From contig CATOKC010000054.1 of NCBI GenBank assembly GCA_951800675.1, forward strand, positions 1 through 19,668: a stretch of DNA of 19,668 nt, in the 5' to 3' direction. The notes under the pieces were generated by a model that saw only the letters and a program-made list of their open reading frames with translations, was not told where the DNA came from and did no database searches. Position 1 is the first letter of the stretch; the number at the start of each line of letters is the position of its first letter. This document shows, piece after piece, positions 14,385 through 19,668 of this stretch. The position numbers and the translations under genes were made by a program. The DNA comes from an uncultured Oscillibacter sp. (GTDB lineage Bacteria > Bacillota_A > Clostridia > Oscillospirales > Oscillospiraceae).

Positions 14385-14464
14385 CCGCCCATAGCTCCCC
14401 AGCTCAGCGGTTACTTCTTTTGTAATCCTTAAGGGCTGACCGCTTGCCGACAGCGCCTTTTTCT
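14372..14464 (-). ncRNA. Predicted antisense RNA (candidate type I antitoxin)
   Basis: A strong minus-strand promoter (14471-14499) predicts a start near 14464, and the perfect stem at 14374-14421 ends it with TTTTTG on that strand, giving an RNA of about 93 bases. No open reading frame of note lies inside. It overlaps the 3' end of the toxin message through the shared terminator. It also carries the complement of GGGCTGACC (14433-14441), which matches 8 of 9 bases of GGGCTGCCC at the toxin ribosome site (14288-14296), so it could pair there. This resembles RNA II of the par/fst locus. Confidence 0.65.
14374..14421. terminator. Bidirectional terminator shared by toxin mRNA and antisense RNA
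   Basis: AAAAGAAGTAACCGC (14374-14388) and GCGGTTACTTCTTTT (14407-14421) pair perfectly over 15 bases with an 18-base loop. T-rich ends exist on both strands. The toxin stop codon (14382-14384) lies in the left arm. Confidence 0.92.
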
Positions 14465-14470
14465 ATTTTC

Positions 14471-14499
14471 AGTATAATCTTTCCGGTCAGACTTGTCAA
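14471..14499 (-). promoter_or_regulatory. Near-consensus promoter of the antisense RNA
   Basis: On the minus strand TTGACA (14499-14494), 17 bases, TATACT (14476-14471). The -35 overlaps the last codons of the DUF2461 gene. It points toward the toxin gene, with no protein gene downstream on that strand before the HD gene. Confidence 0.88.
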
Positions 14500-15191
14500 G
14501 GCGTTTTTTCCCCGGCCTCCCGGGGGTCCGGGTCGGCGTCCAAGGTCAGGAAGTAATCGTAATAGGGGAGCAGGAATTCATATCCCCGCTTCAGCCGGTC
14601 CACAATCGCCCGGGAGAACAGGTCCTCCGTCAGCTTCTCCCTGTGGCAGATCACAAAGGATTTCGCCTGATACCAGGGCTCCAGCGGCGCCGAGGGAGCC
14701 GGGCCCTTGGGCCGCTTATAGGCCTCCGTCTCCAGCCGGAATTCCTCCTGCTTCCCCAGGGCCCGGGTCAGGGCCTCCATAGGCTTGGGGTCCCGGTCCA
14801 GCCGGGCTCGGAGCTTTGCCATGGTCAGGGCCTTGGGCATGTAGTAGCCCATGCCGTAGGTCCAGCTCTCCGGCATCAGCTCAAACCAAAAGGTGGGCTT
14901 GGCCGTCCACTGCTCCGCGGGCTCCTCCACAGAAAACCACAGGCTCTCCTTATAAGGTCCCCGGCCATGGAGACGGCGGGCGTCCCGGTAGATGCGGGTG
15001 ACCTTGTGAATCAGGTCGTAGTCTGGGCGCTTGTCCCGGATAAAATCGTAGATTTCCGCCCCCAGGGCCTGCATGGGACGGTAAAAGTGATTCAGGTAAA
15101 TCTCCTTATGGGCCTCAAACCAGGTCCGCTCGTTGTTGAAGCGGATGCCCCACATGAAATCCACCGTCTCGTCGGTGAAGCCGGTAAACAT
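14496..15191 (-). CDS. DUF2461 family protein (TIGR02453-like)
   Basis: This 231-residue protein begins MFTGFTDETVDFMWGIRFNN, then ERTWFEAHKEIYLNHFYRPM, the standard opening of DUF2461. It continues with ITRIYRD-type and RGPYKESLWFSVEEPA segments (DARRLHGRGPYKESLWF), FWFELMPESWTYGMGYYMP and a C-terminal LLPYYDYFLTLDADPD tail. The function of the family is unknown; no enzyme motif is evident. The ATG at 15191 is backed by AAAGGAGG, and the longer upstream frame passes through a promoter and can be dismissed. It has its own promoter with extended -10. Its last codons overlap the antisense RNA promoter, so read-through would also give RNA antisense to the small toxin gene. Confidence 0.9.
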   Translation of the reverse strand: MFTGFTDETVDFMWGIRFNNERTWFEAHKEIYLNHFYRPMQALGAEIYDFIRDKRPDYDLIHKVTRIYRDARRLHGRGPYKESLWFSVEEPAEQWTAKPTFWFELMPESWTYGMGYYMPKALTMAKLRARLDRDPKPMEALTRALGKQEEFRLETEAYKRPKGPAPSAPLEPWYQAKSFVICHREKLTEDLFSRAIVDRLKRGYEFLLPYYDYFLTLDADPDPREAGEKTP

Positions 15192-15227
15192 GGATTGCCT
15201 CCTTTGACGTGATGAAAAATCGAGGGC

Positions 15228-15256
15228 AGTATACCACAAAATCCGCCTCCTGGCAA
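15228..15256 (-). promoter_or_regulatory. Promoter of the DUF2461 gene
   Basis: On the minus strand TTGCCA (15256-15251), 17 bases, TATACT (15233-15228), with an extended -10 (TGGTATACT). The predicted leader is about 30 bases. Confidence 0.8.
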
Positions 15257-15398
15257 GGCCCGGAATGGACTGGGAAATGCCCTGCCTATCTGATGAACGA
15301 TGGGCGGCTCCGAAAAACAAAGCGGGACAGAGCCCCTTTCCCCGCGACGCGTCTCCCTTTTGATAACATTGCGGATCTGCCCAGGAGACAATCCCGTA

Positions 15399-15427
15399 TG
15401 GACTTTTCCGGCGGAATGTGCTACCAT
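15399..15427 (+). promoter_or_regulatory. Likely promoter of the nitroreductase gene
   Basis: TGGACT (15399-15404) and TACCAT (15422-15427) are 17 bases apart, each matching consensus at four of six positions. It lies about 39 bases before the ATG at 15466. The rest of the 274-base gap, 15192-15465, shows nothing else clear. Confidence 0.6.
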
Positions 15428-15465
15428 GGGAGCAATGATTTTTATAAATAAAGGAGGGCCCGGCA

Positions 15466-15993
15466 ATGGAGAACATGCTGGAGCGGATGAAGAGCAGGAG
15501 AAGCGTCCGCAAATACAAGGCGGACATGGTGCCCCAGGAGATTCTGGACCAGATTATCGAGGCGGGCCTTTACGCCCCCAGTGGGAAGGGTCAGCAAAAT
15601 ACCATAATCATCCAAGTGACCGATCAGGCGCTCCGGGAGAAAATTGTTCAGATGAACTGTGAAATTGGCGGCTGGGAGGCGGGCTTCGACCCCTTCTACG
15701 GCGCGCCCGCCATGCTAATTGTGCTAGCCAGGAAGGACTGGCCCAACCGGGTCCACGACGGAAGCGTGGTGATGGAAAACCTCATGCTGGCCGCCCATGC
15801 CCTGGGGGTGGGCAGCTGCTGGATTCACCGGGCGAGGGAGGAGTTTGAAACGCCTTGGGGAAAGGAGCTGCTGAAATCCCTGGGCATTGAGGAGGAATAT
15901 GAGGGAATCGGCCATTGCGCCCTGGGCTACGCCGAAGGGGAGCCGCCCAAGGCGGCGGCGCGGAAAGAAGGCCGGGTATACTATGTTAAATAA
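15466..15993 (+). CDS. Nitroreductase-family flavoprotein
   Basis: The 175-residue FMN-dependent oxidoreductase belongs to the nitroreductase superfamily and should use NAD(P)H to reduce nitro-aromatics, quinones or an unknown native substrate in the cytoplasm. Typical features are the N-terminal FMN-phosphate motif SRRSVRKY (10-17), AGLYAPSGKGQQN (33-45), the central ENLMLAAHALGVGSCWIHRA (104-123) and IGHCALGYAEGEPPKAAARK near the end. A bit shorter than the larger NfsA/B types, it fits the compact clostridial group. The ATG has a perfect AAAGGAGGG site. It has its own promoter and a strong terminator, so it is monocistronic. Confidence 0.93.
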   Translation: MENMLERMKSRRSVRKYKADMVPQEILDQIIEAGLYAPSGKGQQNTIIIQVTDQALREKIVQMNCEIGGWEAGFDPFYGAPAMLIVLARKDWPNRVHDGSVVMENLMLAAHALGVGSCWIHRAREEFETPWGKELLKSLGIEEEYEGIGHCALGYAEGEPPKAAARKEGRVYYVK

Positions 15994-16003
15994 AGTTTCC
16001 GCA

Positions 16004-16044
16004 AAAGCGGCGGTCCTTTTATTAAAGAAGGACCGCCGCTTTTT
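16004..16044. terminator. Bidirectional terminator between nitroreductase and YbaK-like genes
   Basis: AAAGCGGCGGTCCTT (16004-16018) and AAGGACCGCCGCTTT (16028-16042) pair perfectly over 15 bases with a 9-base loop. Further T follow on the plus strand and A-rich sequence precedes it, so it can act in both directions. Confidence 0.93.
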
Positions 16045-16494
16045 CTATTGCAGGTATCCGATGACGTTGTTCAGCCGTGCCACGTCGCCGGGAGCGATTT
16101 TAAGTGTCGTCAGCGGGTCTCCCGTGCCCCCGTATATGTAATCGTACTCCAGCAGCGCGCTGTCGAAGATGCAGTCCAGCGCCAGGCCCACCAAGGGGAT
16201 CGCGCCCACCTCATAGCCCGTTTGGCTCAGGACCTTTCCCCGGTCCGCCATTTTCAGTTTCCCGAATCCAAAGGCGCTTTTCAGCGCCTCGAAGTCGATC
16301 CTTCCCCGGTTTGCTGAAAGGATACAGGCCGCCAGTCCCTGGTCGCTTTGCAGAACGAGGGTGGGAGCGGCCCTGGTAATGTCATAATAAGGCGCGGCGT
16401 CCTTGGCTGAGAGAATCGGTGCTTCCTGCCGGATCAGTTCAAAATCGGCATTTTCCTGTTTCAGCAGTTCCGCCAGCTGTTCTATCGTATACAT
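16045..16494 (-). CDS. YbaK/ProX-type aminoacyl-tRNA deacylase family protein
   Basis: The 149-residue protein resembles the YbaK/EbsC/ProXp family, whose members hydrolyse mischarged tRNAs in trans. Matching stretches are ITRAAPTLVLQSDQGLAACI, RGRIDFEALKSAFGFGKLKM and ADRGKVLSQTGYEVGAIPLVG, the last being the most conserved part. The N-terminal MYTIEQLAELLKQENADFEL is a typical first helix. The ATG at 16494 has CGGAGGAA at right spacing; an ATG at 16515 sits upstream of that site and is less likely. Which tRNA it edits is unknown. It follows the 100-residue unknown gene by 31 bases and is likely in the same transcript, possibly with the ZnuA-like gene. Confidence 0.85.
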   Translation of the reverse strand: MYTIEQLAELLKQENADFELIRQEAPILSAKDAAPYYDITRAAPTLVLQSDQGLAACILSANRGRIDFEALKSAFGFGKLKMADRGKVLSQTGYEVGAIPLVGLALDCIFDSALLEYDYIYGGTGDPLTTLKIAPGDVARLNNVIGYLQ

Positions 16495-16525
16495 ACTATG
16501 TTCCTCCGCTCTCAAAATAGAATTC

Positions 16526-16828
16526 TCAGGCGTTTCCGCCGTCCACCGGTGGATAGGGAATTCGATAGGGCTCCGTCCCCCGCTCCGTCAGCTTTTGGCC
16601 CAGCCAAGCCTTTAAGGCGGCGACGCCCTCCTCCGTCCAGGGAAAGGTCTCCGTCTCCTCGTTCTTCGCCAGCTCAAAGCAGACGTTCTCGTACACCCAC
16701 GCCTGGATCTCCCCGTCTCCCATCCAGCCGGTGCGCTGGAAGCGGTAGCGGAAGGTCCCAAGGCTTCCGGGAAACACCGCCGCCCGGGTGAAAAAATCCA
16801 GGGTCAGGAAGTCAAAGGTGTTGTCCAT
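16526..16828 (-). CDS. Unknown 100-residue protein
   Basis: I do not recognise the family. The sequence is acidic and rich in aromatic residues ([20 protein letters not shown], then [40 protein letters not shown]), with no signal peptide or membrane helix. The alternation in FRYRFQRTG and [14 protein letters not shown] suggests beta strands followed by a helix, that is, a small alpha/beta domain. The ATG at 16828 has a textbook AAGGAGG at 7 bases, so the gene is real. It lies 38 bases after the ZnuA-like stop with no terminator between, and 31 bases before the YbaK-like gene, so co-transcription is likely. Confidence 0.75.
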   Translation of the reverse strand: MDNTFDFLTLDFFTRAAVFPGSLGTFRYRFQRTGWMGDGEIQAWVYENVCFELAKNEETETFPWTEEGVAALKAWLGQKLTERGTEPYRIPYPPVDGGNA

Positions 16829-16866
16829 GCGGCGCCCTCCTTTTCATAATCGGTACGTTCTAAATA

Positions 16867-17817
16867 TCACATGTGTTCCCGCAGGGCCTCCAGGTTGGCC
16901 CGCATCAGGGAGAGGCAGGTGGCCCCCGCCTTCAGGTCCGCCCGGCTTACGTTGTGGCAGGTGTGGAACTGGGCCGTCTCTACCCCGGCGGCCTCGGCGA
17001 TGCTGTCCGCCACCAGGTGGTTGGAAAACTCGATATACCAGACGGCGGGCAGGCCCTCCTCCCGGACCTTCCTTGTCAGAAAAGCCACCGTAGCCGCCGA
17101 GGGCTCCGTCTGGGCCCCGCAGCCGGGAAAGGCGGCGTAGTAGTCCAGATCATAGGCCTCCGCGAAATACAGCAAAGGGAAGCGGTCTCCAAAGACGATG
17201 GTCCGGTCCGGCAGAGTGTCGAAGAAGGCGGCGAAGTCCCGGTCCAGCTCCTCCAGCTCCAGGGCGTAGGCCTCGGCTCCGGCGGCGTAAGCCTCCCCGT
17301 TCTCCGGGTCCAGGAGGGCCAGCCGCTGCCCGATAATCCGGGTGACGGCGGCGGCGTTCCGGGGGGCGGTCCAGACATGCTCATCCATGCTCAGCACCTC
17401 ACCCAGGTGAGCGTGGCCCTCCTCATGGTCATGGTCATGGCCCCCCTGCATCCCCTCCACGGTCTCCTCCTCCAGAAGGTCCACGCAGTCAATCATCCGC
17501 AGCACGTCCCCCCGGGGCTCGATGGCGGAGAGGATGGTATCCACCCAGGCGTCGGACTCGCCGCCCAGGTAAATAAAGAGGTCACAGCGCTGGACCCGGA
17601 GGATGTCCGCTGGGGTGGGCTCGTAGGAATGGCTCTCCGCCCCGGGGGGCAGCAGCAGCGTCACGTCCGCCAGCTCCCCGGCGGCGGAGCGGGCGAAGTC
17701 ATAGGCCGGGAATACGGCGGCGACGATTTGCGGCCTTTCCGAATCCTCCGGCGGCAGGTCCGGGCCGCAGGCGGTCAGAAGCAGAAGGGCGCAGAGGGCG
17801 GGGAAAATTCGTTTCAT
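16867..17817 (-). CDS. ZnuA-type metal ABC transporter substrate-binding lipoprotein
   Basis: This 316-residue lipoprotein belongs to the zinc/manganese-binding cluster A-I proteins. The lipobox is LLTAC with the modified Cys at residue 17. Metal-site motifs are GAESHSYEPTP (59-69, His63) and MDEHVWTAPRNA (144-155, His147), with a His-rich loop GHDHDHEEGHAH (126-137) as in zinc binders. The third family His is missing: the usual FHD becomes VFGDRFPLLYFAEAY (208-222), a variant that I believe recurs in Clostridia. The family's acidic ligand may be E238 or a nearby residue. No permease or ATPase gene is adjacent, so it is an orphan in this window. Zinc is likelier than manganese because of the His loop; this is inference. 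Confidence 0.9.
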   Translation of the reverse strand: MKRIFPALCALLLLTACGPDLPPEDSERPQIVAAVFPAYDFARSAAGELADVTLLLPPGAESHSYEPTPADILRVQRCDLFIYLGGESDAWVDTILSAIEPRGDVLRMIDCVDLLEEETVEGMQGGHDHDHEEGHAHLGEVLSMDEHVWTAPRNAAAVTRIIGQRLALLDPENGEAYAAGAEAYALELEELDRDFAAFFDTLPDRTIVFGDRFPLLYFAEAYDLDYYAAFPGCGAQTEPSAATVAFLTRKVREEGLPAVWYIEFSNHLVADSIAEAAGVETAQFHTCHNVSRADLKAGATCLSLMRANLEALREHM

Positions 17818-17850
17818 GAATGGTCCTCGTTTTCGTTTAACAGTTTCTCT

Positions 17851-17879
17851 ATGATACTACAGGGCCAGGGAAATTGCAA
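17851..17879 (-). promoter_or_regulatory. Promoter of the ZnuA-like gene
   Basis: On the minus strand TTGCAA (17879-17874), 17 bases, TATCAT (17856-17851), start near 17844. The first GTAAAG-N4-CTTGAC site of the divergent XRE gene lies at about -59 relative to this start. No obvious Zur palindrome is seen. Confidence 0.7.
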
Positions 17880-17895
17880 GGCAGGGGAATTTTAT

Positions 17896-17997
17896 GTAAA
17901 GGACCCTTGACAAAGAGCGAGGCCTGTGGTAGCATATAGGTAAAGGAAGCTTTACATGGTGGGAGACGGCCGCTCCAACCTGTAAAGAAACCTTTAC
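17896..17997. promoter_or_regulatory. Three operator copies GTAAAG-N4-CTTTAC and the XRE promoter
   Basis: O1 17896-17911 (GTAAAG-GACC-CTTGAC, one mismatch), O2 17940-17955 (GTAAAG-GAAG-CTTTAC) and O3 17982-17997 (GTAAAG-AAAC-CTTTAC) are spaced 44 and 42 bases centre to centre, close to four helical turns each. The promoter TTGACA (17907-17912), 17 bases, TAGCAT (17930-17935) has its -35 inside O1. O3 sits just before the ribosome site of the XRE gene. This fits tight autorepression by that protein. Confidence 0.8.
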
Positions 17998-18013
17998 GCG
18001 AAAGGAGGCGGCT

Positions 18014-18220
18014 ATGAAGAACCGCGTGGAAGAGCTGCGGAAGAGCCGGGGGCTGCGGCAGGAGGAGTTTGCCAAAGACATCCGGGTTTCCCGGCAGACC
18101 GTCAGCTCCATTGAGACTGGGCGGTACAGCCCGTCGCTGGAATTGGCCTTTACCATTTCCGATTTTTTCGGGCTCCCTATTGAGGAGATTTTTTTGCATG
18201 AAAGGAGCGATACTTTATGA
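18014..18220 (+). CDS. Small XRE-family HTH regulator, autoregulated
   Basis: This 68-residue protein is a single HTH domain: RVEELRKSRGLRQEEFAKDI, then RVSRQTVSSIETGRYSPSLE, LAFTISDFFGLPIEEIFLHE. It matches the small regulators that sit before a membrane-protein gene in many Firmicutes. The ATG has AAAGGAGG upstream. Its stop overlaps the next ATG in ATGA, so both proteins are made together. Its most likely binding sites are the three GTAAAG-N4-CTTTAC copies upstream; with no ligand domain, it may respond through its membrane partner. Confidence 0.92.
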   Translation: MKNRVEELRKSRGLRQEEFAKDIRVSRQTVSSIETGRYSPSLELAFTISDFFGLPIEEIFLHERSDTL

Positions 18221-18666
18221 AAAAAAGCGTCCTTTGGACTGGAATCGCTATGATTGCCGTGGGCCTCTGCCTCCTGGCCGCAGCTATTTTCTGGAGCACG
18301 CCGCTGGACAGCCTGCTCTGCGGCTTCAGCGGCGCCTTCTTCGGGCCGGGCATCGTGCAGCTCTGCAAATATGTCAAATGGACCAAGCTGGAAACCGCCG
18401 ACTCTTACCAAAGGCACCTGGAGGAGGAGCAAATCGAGCTCCGGGACGAGCGGAAATCCATGCTCCGGGACCGGTCCGGGCGCTATGCCTATGTCCTGGG
18501 GATGCTGCTGGCCTGCGCCGCCATCGTGGCCTTCTCCATCCTGGGGAAGCTGGGCGTGGTGCCGGAGGCGGCGGCGGAGCTGCTGATCTATTTCCTGGCG
18601 GCGTTCCTGCTGGTAGAGTATGCGGCCGGCATCCTGATTTACAAGCGGCTGGAGAAGCGGTATTGA
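18217..18666 (+). CDS. Small membrane protein coupled to the XRE regulator
   Basis: This 149-residue protein has about four membrane helices (approximately 5-28, 31-48, 88-110 and 117-140). Between helices two and three lies a charged soluble loop (KWTKLETADSYQRHLEEEQI, then ELRDERKSMLRDRSGRY) likely to form a coiled helix. I know of no function; such proteins recur as partners of small XRE regulators in Firmicutes. It may sequester the regulator or sense membrane state, which is inference. The ATG overlaps the upstream stop by four bases, and a GC-rich terminator follows the stop by 7 bases. Confidence 0.85.
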   Translation: MKKSVLWTGIAMIAVGLCLLAAAIFWSTPLDSLLCGFSGAFFGPGIVQLCKYVKWTKLETADSYQRHLEEEQIELRDERKSMLRDRSGRYAYVLGMLLACAAIVAFSILGKLGVVPEAAAELLIYFLAAFLLVEYAAGILIYKRLEKRY

Positions 18667-18672
18667 GGGCCA

Positions 18673-18702
18673 GGGGCCGTCCCGGGAGGGGCGGCCCCTT
18701 AT
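18673..18702 (+). terminator. Terminator of the XRE/membrane-protein pair
   Basis: GGGGCCGTCCC (18673-18683) pairs with GGGGCGGCCCC (18688-18698) with one G-U pair and a 4-base loop, followed by TTATTT. It closes the two-gene unit. Confidence 0.85.
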
Positions 18703-18738
18703 TTACAAAAACTTAACGCCCCCGGAAGCACAAAACGG

Positions 18739-18802
18739 TTGACAGGGCCGTTAGCCCTGACTATAATAAGTGACAGCTTGTCACAAAATGACAGAGTGTC
18801 AT
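18739..18802 (+). promoter_or_regulatory. Consensus promoter with two TetR-type operators
   Basis: TTGACA (18739-18744), 17 bases, TATAAT (18762-18767) match the consensus perfectly; the predicted start is near 18774. Two palindromes follow: GTGACA-GCT-TGTCAC (18770-18784) and ATGACA-GAG-TGTCAT (18788-18802), 18 bases centre to centre, covering the start. A small inverted repeat, AGGGC-CGTTA-GCCCT, fills the spacer. Repression by the downstream TetR protein is the simplest reading. Confidence 0.85.
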
Positions 18803-18822
18803 GTTTGGGGTGATAGATACAT

Positions 18823-19443
18823 ATGTGTACAGAGACCTTCCTCCGGCTGCCGGAGGAGAAGCGGCGTCGCTTTCTCGACGCCGCTTGGGCGGAGTTCGCC
18901 GGGGCCCGCTTCACCGACGTCTCCGTCAATCAGATTGTCCGCCGGGCGGGCATCCCACGGGGGAGCTTCTACCAGTACTTCTCCGATAAGGAGGACCTGT
19001 TCGCCTACCTCCTGGAGGAGGTGCGGAACCACATCAAGGAGGAGTACCGCCGGATTTTGAAGGCCAATGGCGGGGACATCTTCCAGGCGCAGCTGGACTG
19101 CTTCGACCACTTTACCGCGCAGGAGACGGCCCTGGACCCCATGATGAAACGGTGCATGAATTTCGTTCGGAATAACCAGGGGCTGGACATTCAGAAGTTC
19201 CTTCCCACCCGTCCGGGCCAGCGGCTGCTGGACGGAATCTGGGACCTGACCGACCTCTCCGGTCTCCGGGACCCCAGCCCGGAATATGGACGGGTGGTCT
19301 TTTGCCTGCTGATGGCAGCCCTGGGCAGCGCGTGCATGGACGCCATGCTCTGCCCGGAGGAACGAACCCTCCACCGGGAGGAGCTGGCGGCCAAGCTGGA
19401 GATCGTGAAGTACGGCAGTCTGCGGACTGGGGAAACTTCTTGA
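18823..19443 (+). CDS. TetR/AcrR-family transcriptional regulator
   Basis: This 206-residue repressor has the N-terminal TetR domain at about 13-58: RRRFLDAAWAEFAGARFTDV, then SVNQIVRRAGIPRGSFYQYF, SDKEDLFAYLLEEV. The C-terminal all-helical part (about 65-200) is the ligand and dimer domain and is not recognisable beyond that. The ATG at 18823 is preceded by GGGGTGAT, a moderate ribosome site. Two matched palindromes overlap its own start of transcription, so autorepression is likely. It probably also controls the next gene at 19559, which has a separate MerR-like promoter. The ligand is unknown. Confidence 0.93.
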   Translation: MCTETFLRLPEEKRRRFLDAAWAEFAGARFTDVSVNQIVRRAGIPRGSFYQYFSDKEDLFAYLLEEVRNHIKEEYRRILKANGGDIFQAQLDCFDHFTAQETALDPMMKRCMNFVRNNQGLDIQKFLPTRPGQRLLDGIWDLTDLSGLRDPSPEYGRVVFCLLMAALGSACMDAMLCPEERTLHREELAAKLEIVKYGSLRTGETS

Positions 19444-19451
19444 AATTTTTC

Positions 19452-19482
19452 TTGACCTTCCCCCAGGTGGAAGGTGTAAAAC
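19452..19482 (+). promoter_or_regulatory. MerR-type promoter (19-bp spacer with dyad)
   Basis: TTGACC (19452-19457) and TAAAAC (19477-19482) are 19 bases apart, and a perfect dyad ACCTTCC-N7-GGAAGGT (19455-19475) fills the spacer. This long spacer with a central dyad is the hallmark of promoters activated by MerR-family proteins. No merR gene is in the window. The 115-base gap 19444-19558 has no gene. Confidence 0.7.
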
Positions 19483-19558
19483 AAAGGTGACGGCCCCGAA
19501 GAGACGAAGACGCTCCCGCGCCTGTGGGGTGGGAGACCCTATATACAAGGAGGACGAC

Positions 19559-19668
19559 ATGAGGAAGCAATGGATTGCGCTGGCGCTGGTGCTGGCTTTG
19601 GCGCTGTCGCTGTGCGCCATACCCGCCCTGGCCCAGACGGACCAGGAGGGGGAACCGCCCAACACCGC
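19559..19668 (+). CDS. Secreted protein, N-terminal fragment (3' truncated)
   Basis: Only the first 36 codons are in the window. MRKQWIALALVLALALSLCA followed by IPALAQTDQEGEPPNT is a clear signal peptide with likely cleavage after Ala-Leu-Ala (residues 23-25). LSLC is a poor lipobox, so the product is probably secreted or anchored by a later domain. AAGGAGG lies 5 bases before the ATG. The function is unknown; it is downstream of the MerR-like promoter and the TetR gene, so it may belong to their regulon. Confidence 0.8.
   Translation, partial: MRKQWIALALVLALALSLCAIPALAQTDQEGEPPNT

Noticed and set aside
1..19668. CRISPR array, tRNA or rRNA
   Set aside because: No regularly spaced repeats of CRISPR size, no tRNA cloverleaf or CCA end, and no rRNA-like stretch was seen on reading both strands.

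Overview
The window looks like chromosome from a GC-rich, anaerobic gut-type Firmicute (Clostridia; Oscillospiraceae such as Flavonifractor or Lawsonibacter would fit). The reasons are the strong AGGAGG-type ribosome sites, sigma-A promoters, dense intrinsic terminators, an NhaC antiporter, a TraX-like membrane protein, and small XRE, TetR and Crp/Fnr regulators. The genus is inference. No rRNA, tRNA, insertion sequence or CRISPR array was seen.

Layout. 1-751 is the 3' end of an NhaC-type antiporter. 871-3233 holds a TraX-like membrane protein, a small unknown gene with an apparent one-base frameshift, and an XdhC-type factor for molybdenum hydroxylases. 3320-9341, on the minus strand, is the main block: moaA, moaC, a MOSC protein, a MoeA/MogA-like molybdopterin-binding protein, modA, modB, modC and mogA. 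Together these cover early molybdenum cofactor synthesis, molybdate uptake and molybdate-insertion steps. A Crp/Fnr-family gene (9472-10167) diverges from moaA. The 14-bp palindrome between them is centred at -41.5 of the predicted moaA start, the class II activator position, and also covers the -35 of the regulator's own promoter. This suggests the regulator activates the Moco/Mod operon and represses itself.

Next come a cytoplasmic GH13 glycosidase (minus), a small XRE regulator (minus), a DEAD-box RNA helicase (plus) with a structured leader, and an HD-domain protein (minus). At 14298-14499 there is a compact candidate type I toxin-antitoxin locus. It has a 28-residue hydrophobic peptide, a 15-bp perfect bidirectional terminator overlapping its stop codon, and a convergent antisense RNA with a near-consensus promoter. 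The layout resembles fst/par, and it is the best candidate here for something unannotated.

14496-16828 holds a DUF2461-type protein, a nitroreductase, a YbaK-type deacylase and a 100-residue unknown. 16867-17817 is a metal-binding ABC lipoprotein of the ZnuA type with no permease or ATPase beside it. The end of the window is rich in regulation: an XRE/membrane-protein pair behind three copies of GTAAAG-N4-CTTTAC, a TetR gene behind a consensus promoter and two palindromes, and a MerR-style 19-bp-spacer promoter before a truncated secreted-protein gene that runs off the end.
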